From the NCBI RefSeq assembly GCF_001678845.1, contig NZ_MAIQ01000004.1, positions 230,533 through 294,532 on the forward strand: DNA of 64,000 nucleotides. The letters are read 5' to 3'. Source of the DNA: Christensenella intestinihominis. GTDB taxonomy: Bacteria > Bacillota > Clostridia > Christensenellales > Christensenellaceae. Positions 26,509 to 34,314 of the stretch are shown here, one piece after another. Below the pieces are notes generated by a model. The model did not search any database. It was not told the DNA's origin and saw only the letters and a list, made by a program, of their open reading frames with translations. The position numbers and the translations under genes are program-made. Numbering within the stretch: position 1 is the first letter of the stretch; each line of letters begins with the position of its first letter.

Positions 26509-26539
26509 TTGTCGTAAAGGTTTTATTTTTTGTCATAAA
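26509..26539 (-). promoter_or_regulatory. Pair of direct repeats, probable AraC-type activator site
   Basis: In the operon direction TTTATGACAA and TTTACGACAA lie 21 bp apart (plus-strand positions 26530-26539 and 26509-26518), the near one 9 bp upstream of the -35. Two same-orientation half-sites about two helical turns apart beside the -35 is the classic layout for AraC-family activators. The YesN-type regulator at 13003 is the obvious ligand. Confidence 0.7.
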
Positions 26540-26731
26540 AAAGTACACCGCAAAAAAATGCACCTTGCACAGGCTCTTAAAGAATTCTGCTTCTTTATAT
26601 CAATAGTATTTCCATGCATATTTTGAGAAATGGAGAATTCTGGAAAAACGTGGTGGGAATGGGGCAAAGATTCTGTCTTGCGCGTGACTTTTATATATAT
26701 TTTGTTGCTTCTCGAATTGAATTTTTAACAT
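26540..26731. other. Intergenic stretch with no gene seen
   Basis: AT-rich spacer between the activator site and the rpsI terminator. A 69-codon frame crosses it without a ribosome site or a recognisable product. I see no further feature. Confidence 0.6.
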
Positions 26732-26769
26732 ACAAAAAACCCGCAGGCCGTATGGCGTGCGGGTTTTGT
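26732..26769 (-). terminator. Terminator of rplM-rpsI
   Basis: Stem ACAAAACCCGCA / TGCGGGTTTTGT with a 12-base loop, followed by T-run in the minus direction, directly after rpsI. It insulates the ribosomal unit from the pentose operon. Confidence 0.85.
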
Positions 26770-26782
26770 AAGTGCTTTTCTT

Positions 26783-27178
26783 TTAACGCTTGGAGAACTG
26801 CGGCGCTCTTCTTGCTGCTTTGAGGCCGTATTTCTTTCTTTCCTTCATTCTCGGGTCGCGCGTCAGGAACCCGGCGGATTTCAGCGCCGGACGAAGCTCG
26901 GGCTCCGCCTTGATAAGCGCACGGGCGATGCCATGGCGAATCGCGCCTGCCTGGCCGGTATAACCGCCGCCTTTTACGGAAACAAATACGTCGTATTTGC
27001 CCGCCGTATCCGTTACAACGAAGGGGGAACGCACGAGCATCTTCAGCGTTTCATAACCAAAGAACTCTTCAACATCCCTCTTGTTTACCGTGATATTGCC
27101 TGTGCCCGACATAATGCGGACCCTGGCAATGGATTTTTTTCTTCTGCCTGTTCCCAGGAACTGTTCTTTCTTTGCCAT
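26783..27178 (-). CDS. rpsI: 30S ribosomal protein S9
   Basis: 131 residues, full length, with [13 protein letters not shown] at the N-terminus and the conserved C-terminal RAPQFSKR tail that reaches the P-site t[23 protein letters not shown] is the core. It lies 19 bp after rplM, its usual partner. Confidence 0.98.
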   Translation of the reverse strand: MAKKEQFLGTGRRKKSIARVRIMSGTGNITVNKRDVEEFFGYETLKMLVRSPFVVTDTAGKYDVFVSVKGGGYTGQAGAIRHGIARALIKAEPELRPALKSAGFLTRDPRMKERKKYGLKAARRAPQFSKR

Positions 27179-27197
27179 TTAAACCTTCCCCTCCCTC

Positions 27198-27626
27198 TTA
27201 AAGCTCTATTGCTTCGGGCTTCTGGGCCGCGTGGTCGTGCTCCGCGCCTCTGTATACGCGCAATTTCTTGAGCATTTTCCGGCCGAGCTTGTTTTTAGGA
27301 AGCATTCTTCTGACCGCTTCATACAGGGCAAATTCCGGTTTGTTTTCCATCAGGTCCCTGTACTTCGTTGTCTTCAGGCCGCCCGGGTATCCCGAGTGTC
27401 TGTAATATAATTTCTGATCCAGTTTTTTACCCGTAAAAACGAGTTTTTCCGCATTGATTACGATGACATAATCTCCCGTATCCACATGCGGCGTATATTC
27501 CGGCTTGTTTTTTCCGTGAAGGATATTGGCAACCTTGCTTGCCAGTCTGCCGAATACCTGTCCCTCAGCATCGACAATATACCACTTCTGCTCTACTTCG
27601 CCGGGTTTCGCCATATATGTTTTCAT
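27198..27626 (-). CDS. rplM: 50S ribosomal protein L13
   Basis: 142 residues beginning [21 protein letters not shown] lies 9 bp before this ATG, and nine upstream codons in the frame are excluded. [12 protein letters not shown] and HSGYPGGLK are family motifs. It starts the rplM-rpsI operon and is preceded by a strong promoter and a structured leader of about 130 bases. Confidence 0.97.
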   Translation of the reverse strand: MKTYMAKPGEVEQKWYIVDAEGQVFGRLASKVANILHGKNKPEYTPHVDTGDYVIVINAEKLVFTGKKLDQKLYYRHSGYPGGLKTTKYRDLMENKPEFALYEAVRRMLPKNKLGRKMLKKLRVYRGAEHDHAAQKPEAIEL

Positions 27627-27633
27627 TAGGCTT

Positions 27634-27760
27634 TCCTCCCATGGTATCTTCAATTTTTATGTTCCGGTCGCAACGTCTTCCTCTTCCGGGAGGTCCCAAT
27701 TCCCGGCGTAAAAAGCCGCCGCTTTCGCGCGTGCACAGGGCTAATTGTGCATACAGGCGC
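27634..27760 (-). promoter_or_regulatory. Structured rplM leader, possible L13 autoregulatory element
   Basis: The transcribed leader folds into at least two hairpins: CGGC/GCCG around TTTTTAC, and CCGGGA/TCCCGG around a nine-base loop. Firmicutes rplM leaders are known to carry an L13-binding autoregulatory structure; position and size fit, but I cannot confirm the consensus by eye. Confidence 0.4.
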
Positions 27761-27767
27761 ATGAAAT

Positions 27768-27796
27768 AGTTTACTGAAAATCCGCACGGTTGTCAA
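27768..27796 (-). promoter_or_regulatory. Promoter of rplM-rpsI
   Basis: Perfect -35 TTGACA, 17-bp spacer, -10 TAAACT, reading leftward, about 140 bp before rplM. The independent strong promoter fits an rplM-rpsI unit detached from truA. Confidence 0.85.
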
Positions 27797-27860
27797 GCTT
27801 TTTCATGAAAATAAAGCGTTTCGCCGATCTGGAAAGCCGGTTTTTTTCAAAATACGCCTC

Positions 27861-28118
27861 CTATAGGTCCTGTATATTCATTTTATCCATTTCCTCCTGT
27901 TTTTTCTGTTTACGAAAAATTACGATGAACTGGATAAACTGGATTGCCGCGCCGATGAGGAAAAAAAACAGTAAAAAAGACAATATACAGGAAACAACAG
28001 GGATTACAAGGCCCCATAATTTGAATTTCCGCGCCACATAGTATTCGGCGATACTCATCGCGATAATCAGGATTGCCGGAACCAAAAGGGTGATTAGGGA
28101 AGAAAACACCATCGTCAT
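27861..28118 (-). CDS. Small two-segment membrane protein, unknown function
   Basis: 85 residues from the ATG at 28118 (GAGG 8 bp before it; a GTG three codons earlier has poorer spacing). Two hydrophobic segments, about 7-27 and 36-64, surround a short charged loop ARKFKLWG; the C-terminal tail KQKKQEEMDKM is highly charged. It follows the DUF2089-type regulator by 10 bp and is probably co-transcribed and under its control, the usual pairing of this regulator family with small membrane proteins. Confidence 0.7.
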   Translation of the reverse strand: MTMVFSSLITLLVPAILIIAMSIAEYYVARKFKLWGLVIPVVSCILSFLLFFFLIGAAIQFIQFIVIFRKQKKQEEMDKMNIQDL

Positions 28119-28128
28119 TGCTGACACC

Positions 28129-28422
28129 TCATTTCTTACTTTTCTTATATTCGGAAATCAATATCTTCGCCGTATCGAAATCCAGCTTATCGTTTACCGC
28201 CATCCGCTTAACGAGCGCTATGTACGGCTCTTCGGCATAATCGTCGCTGATGGTGATTTTCTGGATCAGCTTATCGAGGCGCAGGCGCACCGTGGGATAG
28301 GTAACGCCATATTGCTTTGCCATTTCTTTAAGAGACCCTGAGGCAAGGACAAAATTCTTGATAAAGGAAACATCTTCGTCCTCAAGGGCAGTCATCCATT
28401 CCGGGACAATTTCAATTGCCAT
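28129..28422 (-). CDS. DUF2089-family small DNA-binding regulator
   Basis: 97 residues beginning MAIEIVPEWM; AAAGGAG precedes the ATG. The central SLKEMAKQYGVTYPTVRLRL is a helix-turn-helix of the DUF2089 type, after VSFIKNFVLASG. It probably autoregulates: its promoter is extremely AT-rich with several short inverted repeats. The target is likely the small membrane protein downstream. Confidence 0.78.
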   Translation of the reverse strand: MAIEIVPEWMTALEDEDVSFIKNFVLASGSLKEMAKQYGVTYPTVRLRLDKLIQKITISDDYAEEPYIALVKRMAVNDKLDFDTAKILISEYKKSKK

Positions 28423-28447
28423 TGCATCTTCTCCTTTAATTATATTG

Positions 28448-28476
28448 AATATATCATTTAATAATATTAAAGTCAA
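28448..28476 (-). promoter_or_regulatory. Promoter of the DUF2089 regulator
   Basis: TTGACT, 17-bp AT-only-rich spacer, TATATT reading leftward, 26 bp before the start codon. Short inverted AT repeats overlap the spacer. Confidence 0.75.
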
Positions 28477-28582
28477 TCTTAAACAATGTTTTTATAAAAC
28501 TTATTTGCCCGCCGCAGGATACTGTACCACTTTTCGCAAATCATTTTTTCCCCTGCCCCCCGGCGGGTTGGCCTCTCTTTTC

Positions 28583-28611
28583 TTTACATTACCCCGCAAA
28601 TCCGATATTAT
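28583..28611 (+). promoter_or_regulatory. Promoter of the AEC transporter gene
   Basis: TTTACA, 17-bp spacer, TATTAT on the plus strand, about 90 bp before the start codon. Confidence 0.65.
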
Positions 28612-28698
28612 AAAATTATCTCTATAATAATCCAACCCGGTGAACCGGCAACGGCAGTATGCCGCTTTTTCCGTCCGGGGAAAGCGAGGCCTGAAGCA

Positions 28699-29622
28699 AT
28701 GTTTGGTATTTTAGAAATCATTTTACCCATTCTGGCGGTTTTAGCGCTCGGGTTTCTTTCCCGGAAAAAAGCGTTGCTGTCTTCCGAAGGAATCGAGGGT
28801 CTTAAAGGAATCGTCATGAACTTCGCCCTGCCCTGCCTGCTGGTCGGCGCGTTCTACACCGCGGACTATGGCGCGGCAAACGTAATTGTGGCCCTCGTTA
28901 TGTTCGCGTGCTGTTTTGCGGGACTGTTCCTCGGCAGGCTGATCAAAAAAGCTTTCCGCATGAACCAGGATTTCCTGCCCTTCCTTACCACCGGGTTTGA
29001 GGCGGGCATGATGGGCTATGGCCTGTACCTGATGCTTTTCCCGGGCGAGAGCCTTGCGAACTTCGCCATGGTGGACCTGGGGCAGGTACTTTTCGTTTTT
29101 ACTTTTTATATGGCGGTGCTCAATACGAAAAAAGGCGTGGGAACACGTTCCACGCTGCTGTCCATGCTAAAATCGCCTATCTTTCTTGCAGTCTGCGCCG
29201 GTGTTTTTCTCGGCGCAACCGGTCTTGGAAAATGGATCGACGCTTCTCCTGCAGGAGAGACCGTGGCGGCCGTTCTCGATTACATTGGCGCGCCCACAGG
29301 AATTTTGATGATCTTTGTGGTGGGATACGGCCTGCGTTTTGAACTTTCCGGCCTTAAAGATGCGCTCGCCGCTGCCACTGCCCGCATCGCTGTAATGGCC
29401 CTGCTCTGCCTGTGTGCACTATTTTTAATCAGTTCGCTGGTTCCCATGACATACGGACTTTACTGGGCCGTCGTGCTCATGTTTATCCTGCCCGCTCCGT
29501 TCGTGCTGCCTGTTTTTGCCGGCAGCCAAAAGGATACGGCTTATATTTCCACCAGCCTTTCCGTGTACACGCTTATTTCCATTCTCCTGTTCGCCGTAAT
29601 TGCGGCAACCGCGGCGGCCTGA
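28699..29622 (+). CDS. AEC-family (auxin efflux carrier-like) transporter
   Basis: 307 residues with about ten hydrophobic segments and the family layout MxxxLxxILPI at the start and MNFALPCLLVGAF in the second-third helices. Bacterial members move malonate, malate or other small organic acids; the substrate here is unknown. It is one of few plus-strand genes in this half, lying alone between minus-strand units. The ribosome site (GCGAGG) is weak. Confidence 0.85.
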   Translation: MFGILEIILPILAVLALGFLSRKKALLSSEGIEGLKGIVMNFALPCLLVGAFYTADYGAANVIVALVMFACCFAGLFLGRLIKKAFRMNQDFLPFLTTGFEAGMMGYGLYLMLFPGESLANFAMVDLGQVLFVFTFYMAVLNTKKGVGTRSTLLSMLKSPIFLAVCAGVFLGATGLGKWIDASPAGETVAAVLDYIGAPTGILMIFVVGYGLRFELSGLKDALAAATARIAVMALLCLCALFLISSLVPMTYGLYWAVVLMFILPAPFVLPVFAGSQKDTAYISTSLSVYTLISILLFAVIAATAAA

Positions 29623-29719
29623 CGTACGGCCTATCCTGCAAAAAGGGCCTTCGCCGGCGCCAAAGACGCAGCCAAGACCCGTTTTACCAATATTCCAAAC
29701 TCCTGCGCCACGCGCGCCC

Positions 29720-30205
29720 TTACAGTTCACTGTAATACAAAAGGATATCCTTATATTCCCCGTTCTTGGCCTGGAAGCCTTCGCATACCCTGCCAATCTG
29801 GCGGAAACCGGTCTTTTCATAAAGATGGATCGCCCCGATATTATCCTCAACCACCGCATTAAATTGCAGGATACGGAAACCGAGCTCTTTTGCCTGCGCC
29901 ATGCAGTCGCGCACAAGCTGTTCGCCAATGCCCTTGCCCCGGCAATTTGAATTCACCGCAAACGAAGCGTTGGCAATATGCGCACAGCGCCCGACGTTGT
30001 TCGGATGCAGGATATAAAGCCCTACAAGCTCCCCGCCATCCTCCGCCGCGCCGCAGTAGGACTGGGCCCCAAAAAACGCTTTTGCCCCCGACTCATCCAG
30101 CATTTCCGCCTGCGGGAACGCTTCGCCTTCCTCCACGACCGCATTCCAGATTTCCATCATGGCCGGAATATCCTTCCCGGTATATTTCCTGATTGTGACG
30201 CCCAT
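29720..30205 (-). CDS. GNAT-family N-acetyltransferase
   Basis: 161 residues. The acetyl-CoA binding motif is NSNCRGKGIGEQLVRDCM (about 85-102), with IHLYEKTGFRQIGR as motif B. The N-terminus MGVTIRKYTGKDIPAMMEIWNAV is typical. Acceptor unknown. CGAGGT precedes the ATG. Confidence 0.88.
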   Translation of the reverse strand: MGVTIRKYTGKDIPAMMEIWNAVVEEGEAFPQAEMLDESGAKAFFGAQSYCGAAEDGGELVGLYILHPNNVGRCAHIANASFAVNSNCRGKGIGEQLVRDCMAQAKELGFRILQFNAVVEDNIGAIHLYEKTGFRQIGRVCEGFQAKNGEYKDILLYYSEL

Positions 30206-30321
30206 AAAAACTTACCTCGCCATTCAAATTTATTAGCACGGGAATCTCCCGCTATAATCCATACCGTTCCTATCATACAATACTTTTATCCCGGTTTTCA
30301 ACATAAATTGATAAAAATTTA

Positions 30322-31056
30322 TCAATAATACACCTCTACCAGGAAAAGGCCCTGCGCCTGCGCCGTCGCCCCGGCAAGCGTACGGTCTTTGGCCGCGATT
30401 GCCGCGCCTACTTCCTCCGGGGCCAGTTTTCCTTTTCCGGCCGCAACCAGCGTCCCCGCGATGATCCGAACCATATTGTACAAAAAGCCATTGCCTTTTA
30501 CATCGATCGTGATATAATCCCCGTCCCTTGCAACCGTTACCGAATAGACCGTGCGCACCGTCGTTCCCTTAAGGTCCGAACCCGCCGCGCAAAACGCCGC
30601 AAAATCGTGCTCGCCTTCAATAAACGTCGCCGCCTGCTTCATTTTTTCCACATCGAGCGGGACGGGCACAAACATGGTGTACAGCCTGTCGATCGCTCCT
30701 TTTTCCCGCGCATTGCGGATTACATAGCGGTAGTGCTTTCCCTTTGCCCCAAACCGCGCATGGAATCCTTCCCCCGCCTCAAAGGATTTTTTGATGCGGA
30801 TATCGTCCGGGAGCAGTGTGTTCAGGACATAAAAAAATTTATCGGCCGGAATATCGGTATCCGCGTCAAAGTGCGCAACCTGCCCGAGGGCATGGACGCG
30901 CGCGTCCGTACGCCCCGCGCCCACAACCGCAGTTTTCACGCCCAGCGCCTTCTTCAGGGCTTCTTCCAGCTTTTGCTGGACGCTGACGCCATTTTTCTGG
31001 ATTTGCCAGCCGCAGTAATTTGTTCCGTCGTATTCGATGATGAGTGCGATTCTCAA
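30322..31056 (-). CDS. truA: tRNA pseudouridine(38-40) synthase
   Basis: 244 residues, full length. It modifies U38-U40 in tRNA anticodon arms. The catalytic Asp51 lies in AGRTDARVHA; LALIIEYDGTNYCGWQIQ-type N-terminus and FLYNMVRIIAGTLV are conserved. In many Firmicutes truA lies between ecfT and rplM; here it has kept orientation and relative order but is separated from both. Confidence 0.97.
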   Translation of the reverse strand: MRIALIIEYDGTNYCGWQIQKNGVSVQQKLEEALKKALGVKTAVVGAGRTDARVHALGQVAHFDADTDIPADKFFYVLNTLLPDDIRIKKSFEAGEGFHARFGAKGKHYRYVIRNAREKGAIDRLYTMFVPVPLDVEKMKQAATFIEGEHDFAAFCAAGSDLKGTTVRTVYSVTVARDGDYITIDVKGNGFLYNMVRIIAGTLVAAGKGKLAPEEVGAAIAAKDRTLAGATAQAQGLFLVEVYY

Positions 31057-31120
31057 AAAATCCCGTTTCCTTTCGGTCTATTCAATTCATCATACAACAT
31101 ATATCGCTTCCTTTTCAACA

Positions 31121-31154
31121 AAAAATCCACGGACAGCTTTGTCCGTGGATTTTT
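31121..31154 (-). terminator. Terminator of the NagB-like/ABC operon
   Basis: Perfect 15-bp stem AAAAATCCACGGACA with a GCTT loop and T-runs on both strands, 10 bp after the NagB-like stop. Confidence 0.9.
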
Positions 31155-31164
31155 CCAAAGGGCG

Positions 31165-32115
31165 TTAGTTGCATTCGGGAGTAAGCGGGCCCGCCAATTC
31201 CTTTATGAAGAAGAGTTTCCCGGGCATTGTGGGCATGAAGCTTGCCGGTACCCAAGTGTCCGGTCCGTAGCGGAGCGCCACCCACAACGACATGCCCTGC
31301 CACATCATTCCCCTGTTATACGTTCCATCACAGCCGCCGATAATTTTATCCGACTGCAGGAACAGGCCGGGGCCAACCGTATTTGCAAAACAGGGAACCT
31401 GTGTGGTCCTGCTTTTGAAGCTATGGAGCGCGTTTTGCTCGATTGTAAGGGGATTTAAGTGCGCTCCCAGCCGATGCGTTTGTTTTTTCCACTCCGCTTC
31501 CGTTGCGTATTCCCCTGCAAATTGGGGTTCCCAAAATGCGATGTGGAACACCCGGCCTATGCCGAACACCGTAACAAGCTGCGCGCCCTCTTTTTTGAGC
31601 GCAGCGATTTTATCCGCATAGGTTGGAAGGTTTGTCTTCGTCGCAAAATTGCGCTGGCCCTCCGGAACTGTGAGCTCTCCCAGCGGGCTGTAGAAGGCTT
31701 CTTCCATCGCATTCTGGAACGATCCTTTTTCCCCGGCGGCAAGCGTTTCCCCCGTTTCGTCACTCCACTCGTCCATATTGAAGCAGTAAAGATGCCGACA
31801 GTCTACCTTCCATTCCCGGAGGAAATAGACCACCCACCGGTACATGCCCATCGGCCCTACGGGAAGGATCATCGCCAGTTTTTTCCCTTCCTCTTTCCCC
31901 TGCTTTATGGTAAGGGCGATTTCGTGGCCCATCATCATGCCAAAAACCGTATCGTCGTCGCACAGGACGGGACGAAAGCCTTCATTCCAGAAGGGCTGCC
32001 GGTCAAAAATTTCTTCCGGCCCGTGTGCGCAGCATTGGTCAATTTTTTCGAGATTCCATCCTTTCGGGAAAAAATGTTCCATATTAGACCCTTTGAGTGT
32101 TGATATTAAATCCAT
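31165..32115 (-). CDS. NagB-like (glucosamine-6-phosphate deaminase family) protein with altered catalytic box
   Basis: 316 residues, longer than NagB (about 240-266). FNMDEW (112-117) matches the NagB NMDEY box with the general-base Asp115. The second box [13 protein letters not shown] (185-197) aligns with GIGxDGHIAFNEP: His191 and Glu196 are kept, but the catalytic Asp is Val189 and the next Gly is Phe. The protein probably acts on a sugar phosphate as isomerase or lactonase-like enzyme rather than as a standard deaminase (inference). It is the last gene of a sugar ABC operon. GGAG precedes the ATG. Confidence 0.8.
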   Translation of the reverse strand: MDLISTLKGSNMEHFFPKGWNLEKIDQCCAHGPEEIFDRQPFWNEGFRPVLCDDDTVFGMMMGHEIALTIKQGKEEGKKLAMILPVGPMGMYRWVVYFLREWKVDCRHLYCFNMDEWSDETGETLAAGEKGSFQNAMEEAFYSPLGELTVPEGQRNFATKTNLPTYADKIAALKKEGAQLVTVFGIGRVFHIAFWEPQFAGEYATEAEWKKQTHRLGAHLNPLTIEQNALHSFKSRTTQVPCFANTVGPGLFLQSDKIIGGCDGTYNRGMMWQGMSLWVALRYGPDTWVPASFMPTMPGKLFFIKELAGPLTPECN

Positions 32116-32140
32116 GGTATGATATCTCCTTTTCTAAAAA

Positions 32141-32168
32141 TTTTCGCCGCATTTCCATGCGGCGAAAA
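32141..32168 (-). other. Strong hairpin after the binding-protein gene
   Basis: Perfect 12-bp stem TTTTCGCCGCAT with a four-base loop, followed in the minus direction by a short T-run, between the binding-protein stop and the NagB-like start. Partial terminator or message stabiliser. Confidence 0.75.
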
Positions 32169-32191
32169 CCATCTGTCTTTTGATTCCGCTT

Positions 32192-33256
32192 TTATGCGTC
32201 CGGTATTTCCTCTTTGTAGTTGTCAGGCGTAACAACTTTTACGCCCGTATCGATAAACAATCCCTGGTCGGTTTCCGTTCCGCCTTCCACTTCTTCGCCC
32301 TTAACCAGGCGCAGGAGCTGTTCCACGCTTACCGTTCCCATTCTTCCAAAATCCTGTCCGACGGCTACGTCGATCAGCCCTTCTTCAAAAAACGGCTTTG
32401 AAGTGGGGAATACATCCATCGTCACAATTTTGTGCATTGGATCGGCCCGCTTCCATTTATTTACCTCGGGGGTTGCATCCGGGTTCACGAAATAGGGCCA
32501 GCCGCCTGCCATAAACCACGCGTCGATTTCATTTCCGTTTGCACGGGTGTAGGATTCAATGACCTCGACCGCCTTATCGACATCGTCGTCGCACGCGCCG
32601 GAATAAACCACTTCGATATTCGTTCCCTTAATTGTGTCCGCAAACCCCTGTTTGCGCGCCTCGATGTCAAACGCTCCCGGTATTCCTTCGAGCTGCGCCA
32701 CGCGTACGGTTTCCTTTCCGCTGTCTTTGAACAATTCGATCATTTGCTGTGCGCACACAACGCCCGCCTCATAATTTTCCGTGCCTGCATAAAACGCCCT
32801 GCCGCTGTCGGGCGAATCCGCATCAAAGGTGGAGACCTGAATCCCTTCCGAAATAGCACGGGCAAGCACATCCTTGAGGGCGTCCGGCGTATTGCAGCTT
32901 ACCGCGATGCCGTCCACCTTGCGCTCAATAAGCCCTTCGATCACGCCGACCTGTTCGGACGCTTCCGCTTTTACGGAGGCAATCCATTCCACATTGATTC
33001 CAAGGTCTTTCCCGGCCTGTTCCACTGCCTCTTTTGCCGGAAGGAATACGGGATTTCCTAAAGACTGCGGAACGACGGCAATGGTAATTTCCCCATCCGC
33101 CTTTGCCCCGGCATCTGCCGCAGGCTCTGTCCCGTTCTCCGTCGGGCTGCTTGCGGCTGCGCCGCTTTCGTCCGCGGCTCCGCTTCCCGGCCCTGAGCAT
33201 CCAAAGAGAGTGAACACCAGTAACGCTGCCATCAGAACCATTACAAATTTTTTCAT
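32192..33256 (-). CDS. Sugar ABC transporter substrate-binding lipoprotein
   Basis: 354 residues. Signal with lipobox LFGC (Cys20), linker rich in Ala/Ser/Glu/Pro to about residue 54, then a Peripla_BP_4 domain starting EITIAVVPQSLGNPVF, with DGIAVSCNTPDAL and STFDADSPDSGR. This branch resembles rhamnose or AI-2-type binding proteins more than ribose ones; ligand unknown. AGGAGGG precedes the ATG. Confidence 0.93.
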   Translation of the reverse strand: MKKFVMVLMAALLVFTLFGCSGPGSGAADESGAAASSPTENGTEPAADAGAKADGEITIAVVPQSLGNPVFLPAKEAVEQAGKDLGINVEWIASVKAEASEQVGVIEGLIERKVDGIAVSCNTPDALKDVLARAISEGIQVSTFDADSPDSGRAFYAGTENYEAGVVCAQQMIELFKDSGKETVRVAQLEGIPGAFDIEARKQGFADTIKGTNIEVVYSGACDDDVDKAVEVIESYTRANGNEIDAWFMAGGWPYFVNPDATPEVNKWKRADPMHKIVTMDVFPTSKPFFEEGLIDVAVGQDFGRMGTVSVEQLLRLVKGEEVEGGTETDQGLFIDTGVKVVTPDNYKEEIPDA

Positions 33257-33318
33257 TTTTTCCCTCCTGTTTTTAGTGTTTTTGCTGTTTGATATTCCAG
33301 CAGAAATTCCATGCGCGG

Positions 33319-34299
33319 TTAATTGCCCGCACGCTTCTTACTCAGCATATCGGCCGCTACCGCAAAGAGTATGACGAAACCGATGATAAGCTGCTGCCAG
33401 TAGGCGTCTACCGAAAGCAGCACCAGCGCATTCCTCAGCACGCCCATGATGGACGCGCCGATTACCGTTCCGATGACGCTCCCCACGCCGCCGGAAAGGG
33501 ACGTTCCCCCGATCACCGTCGCCGCAATCGCATCCATTTCAAAGCCCGTCCCGCTGGTCGGCTGTCCAATGCCCAGTTTCGATGCTGTGATGATGCCCGC
33601 GAAACCTGCCAGAAGGCCGCACAGGGCATACACCAGGATCAACAGCTTATTCGTATTGATACCTGAAATCCTTGTTGCTTCCATATTCCCGCCCAGGGCA
33701 TAAATTCTTCTTCCCGTTACCGTTTTGCTGAGGAAAATCCCGAATATGACGGCAACCACCGCCATACACCAGATCGGCGTCGGAATTTCCAGGATTGCTC
33801 CCTGGCCGAGGAAAAAGAATTCCTCTTTAATTCCCGAAATCGGATACCCTTGCGTAATGATATAGCACAAGCCGCGGGCGATACTCATGGTTGCAAGCGT
33901 GGCGATAAATGGGGGAAGGTTGATTTTTACGACCAGCACCCCGTTGGCAAAACCGAAGCCCAGGGCAACTAGCATTCCCAGAAACACGCCCACGAAGGCA
34001 TTGGCGCCAAGTTCGGTGATGCTGAGCGCCGTGATGACGCCGGCAAGCCCGTAAACCGACCCGAGCGACAAATCAATCCCGCCCGTTATGATAACCATCA
34101 TGACCCCGATTCCCGAAATCGCGATGGGAACAAACAGCCGCATAACGGACAAAATATTGCTCACCGAGCGGAACGGCGGGCTGATAATCAGCATGGCGAC
34201 CAGCATGACAACCAAAATCATCAGGATCGAAAACGAAGAATTTTTTGTCAGCTTCCGCCAAGAATTCGGCTTTTCCATTTGATTTGTTTTTGTATTCAT
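33319..34299 (-). CDS. Sugar ABC transporter permease (RbsC family)
   Basis: 326 residues with the core IITGGIDLSLGSVYG near residue 94 and GGTSLSGGVGSVIGTVIGA near the end. A single permease here suggests a homodimer. GAGGAGG precedes the ATG. It lies 15 bp after the ATPase gene. Confidence 0.93.
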   Translation of the reverse strand: MNTKTNQMEKPNSWRKLTKNSSFSILMILVVMLVAMLIISPPFRSVSNILSVMRLFVPIAISGIGVMMVIITGGIDLSLGSVYGLAGVITALSITELGANAFVGVFLGMLVALGFGFANGVLVVKINLPPFIATLATMSIARGLCYIITQGYPISGIKEEFFFLGQGAILEIPTPIWCMAVVAVIFGIFLSKTVTGRRIYALGGNMEATRISGINTNKLLILVYALCGLLAGFAGIITASKLGIGQPTSGTGFEMDAIAATVIGGTSLSGGVGSVIGTVIGASIMGVLRNALVLLSVDAYWQQLIIGFVILFAVAADMLSKKRAGN

Positions 34300-34314
34300 T
34301 TTTCTTCCTCCTCT

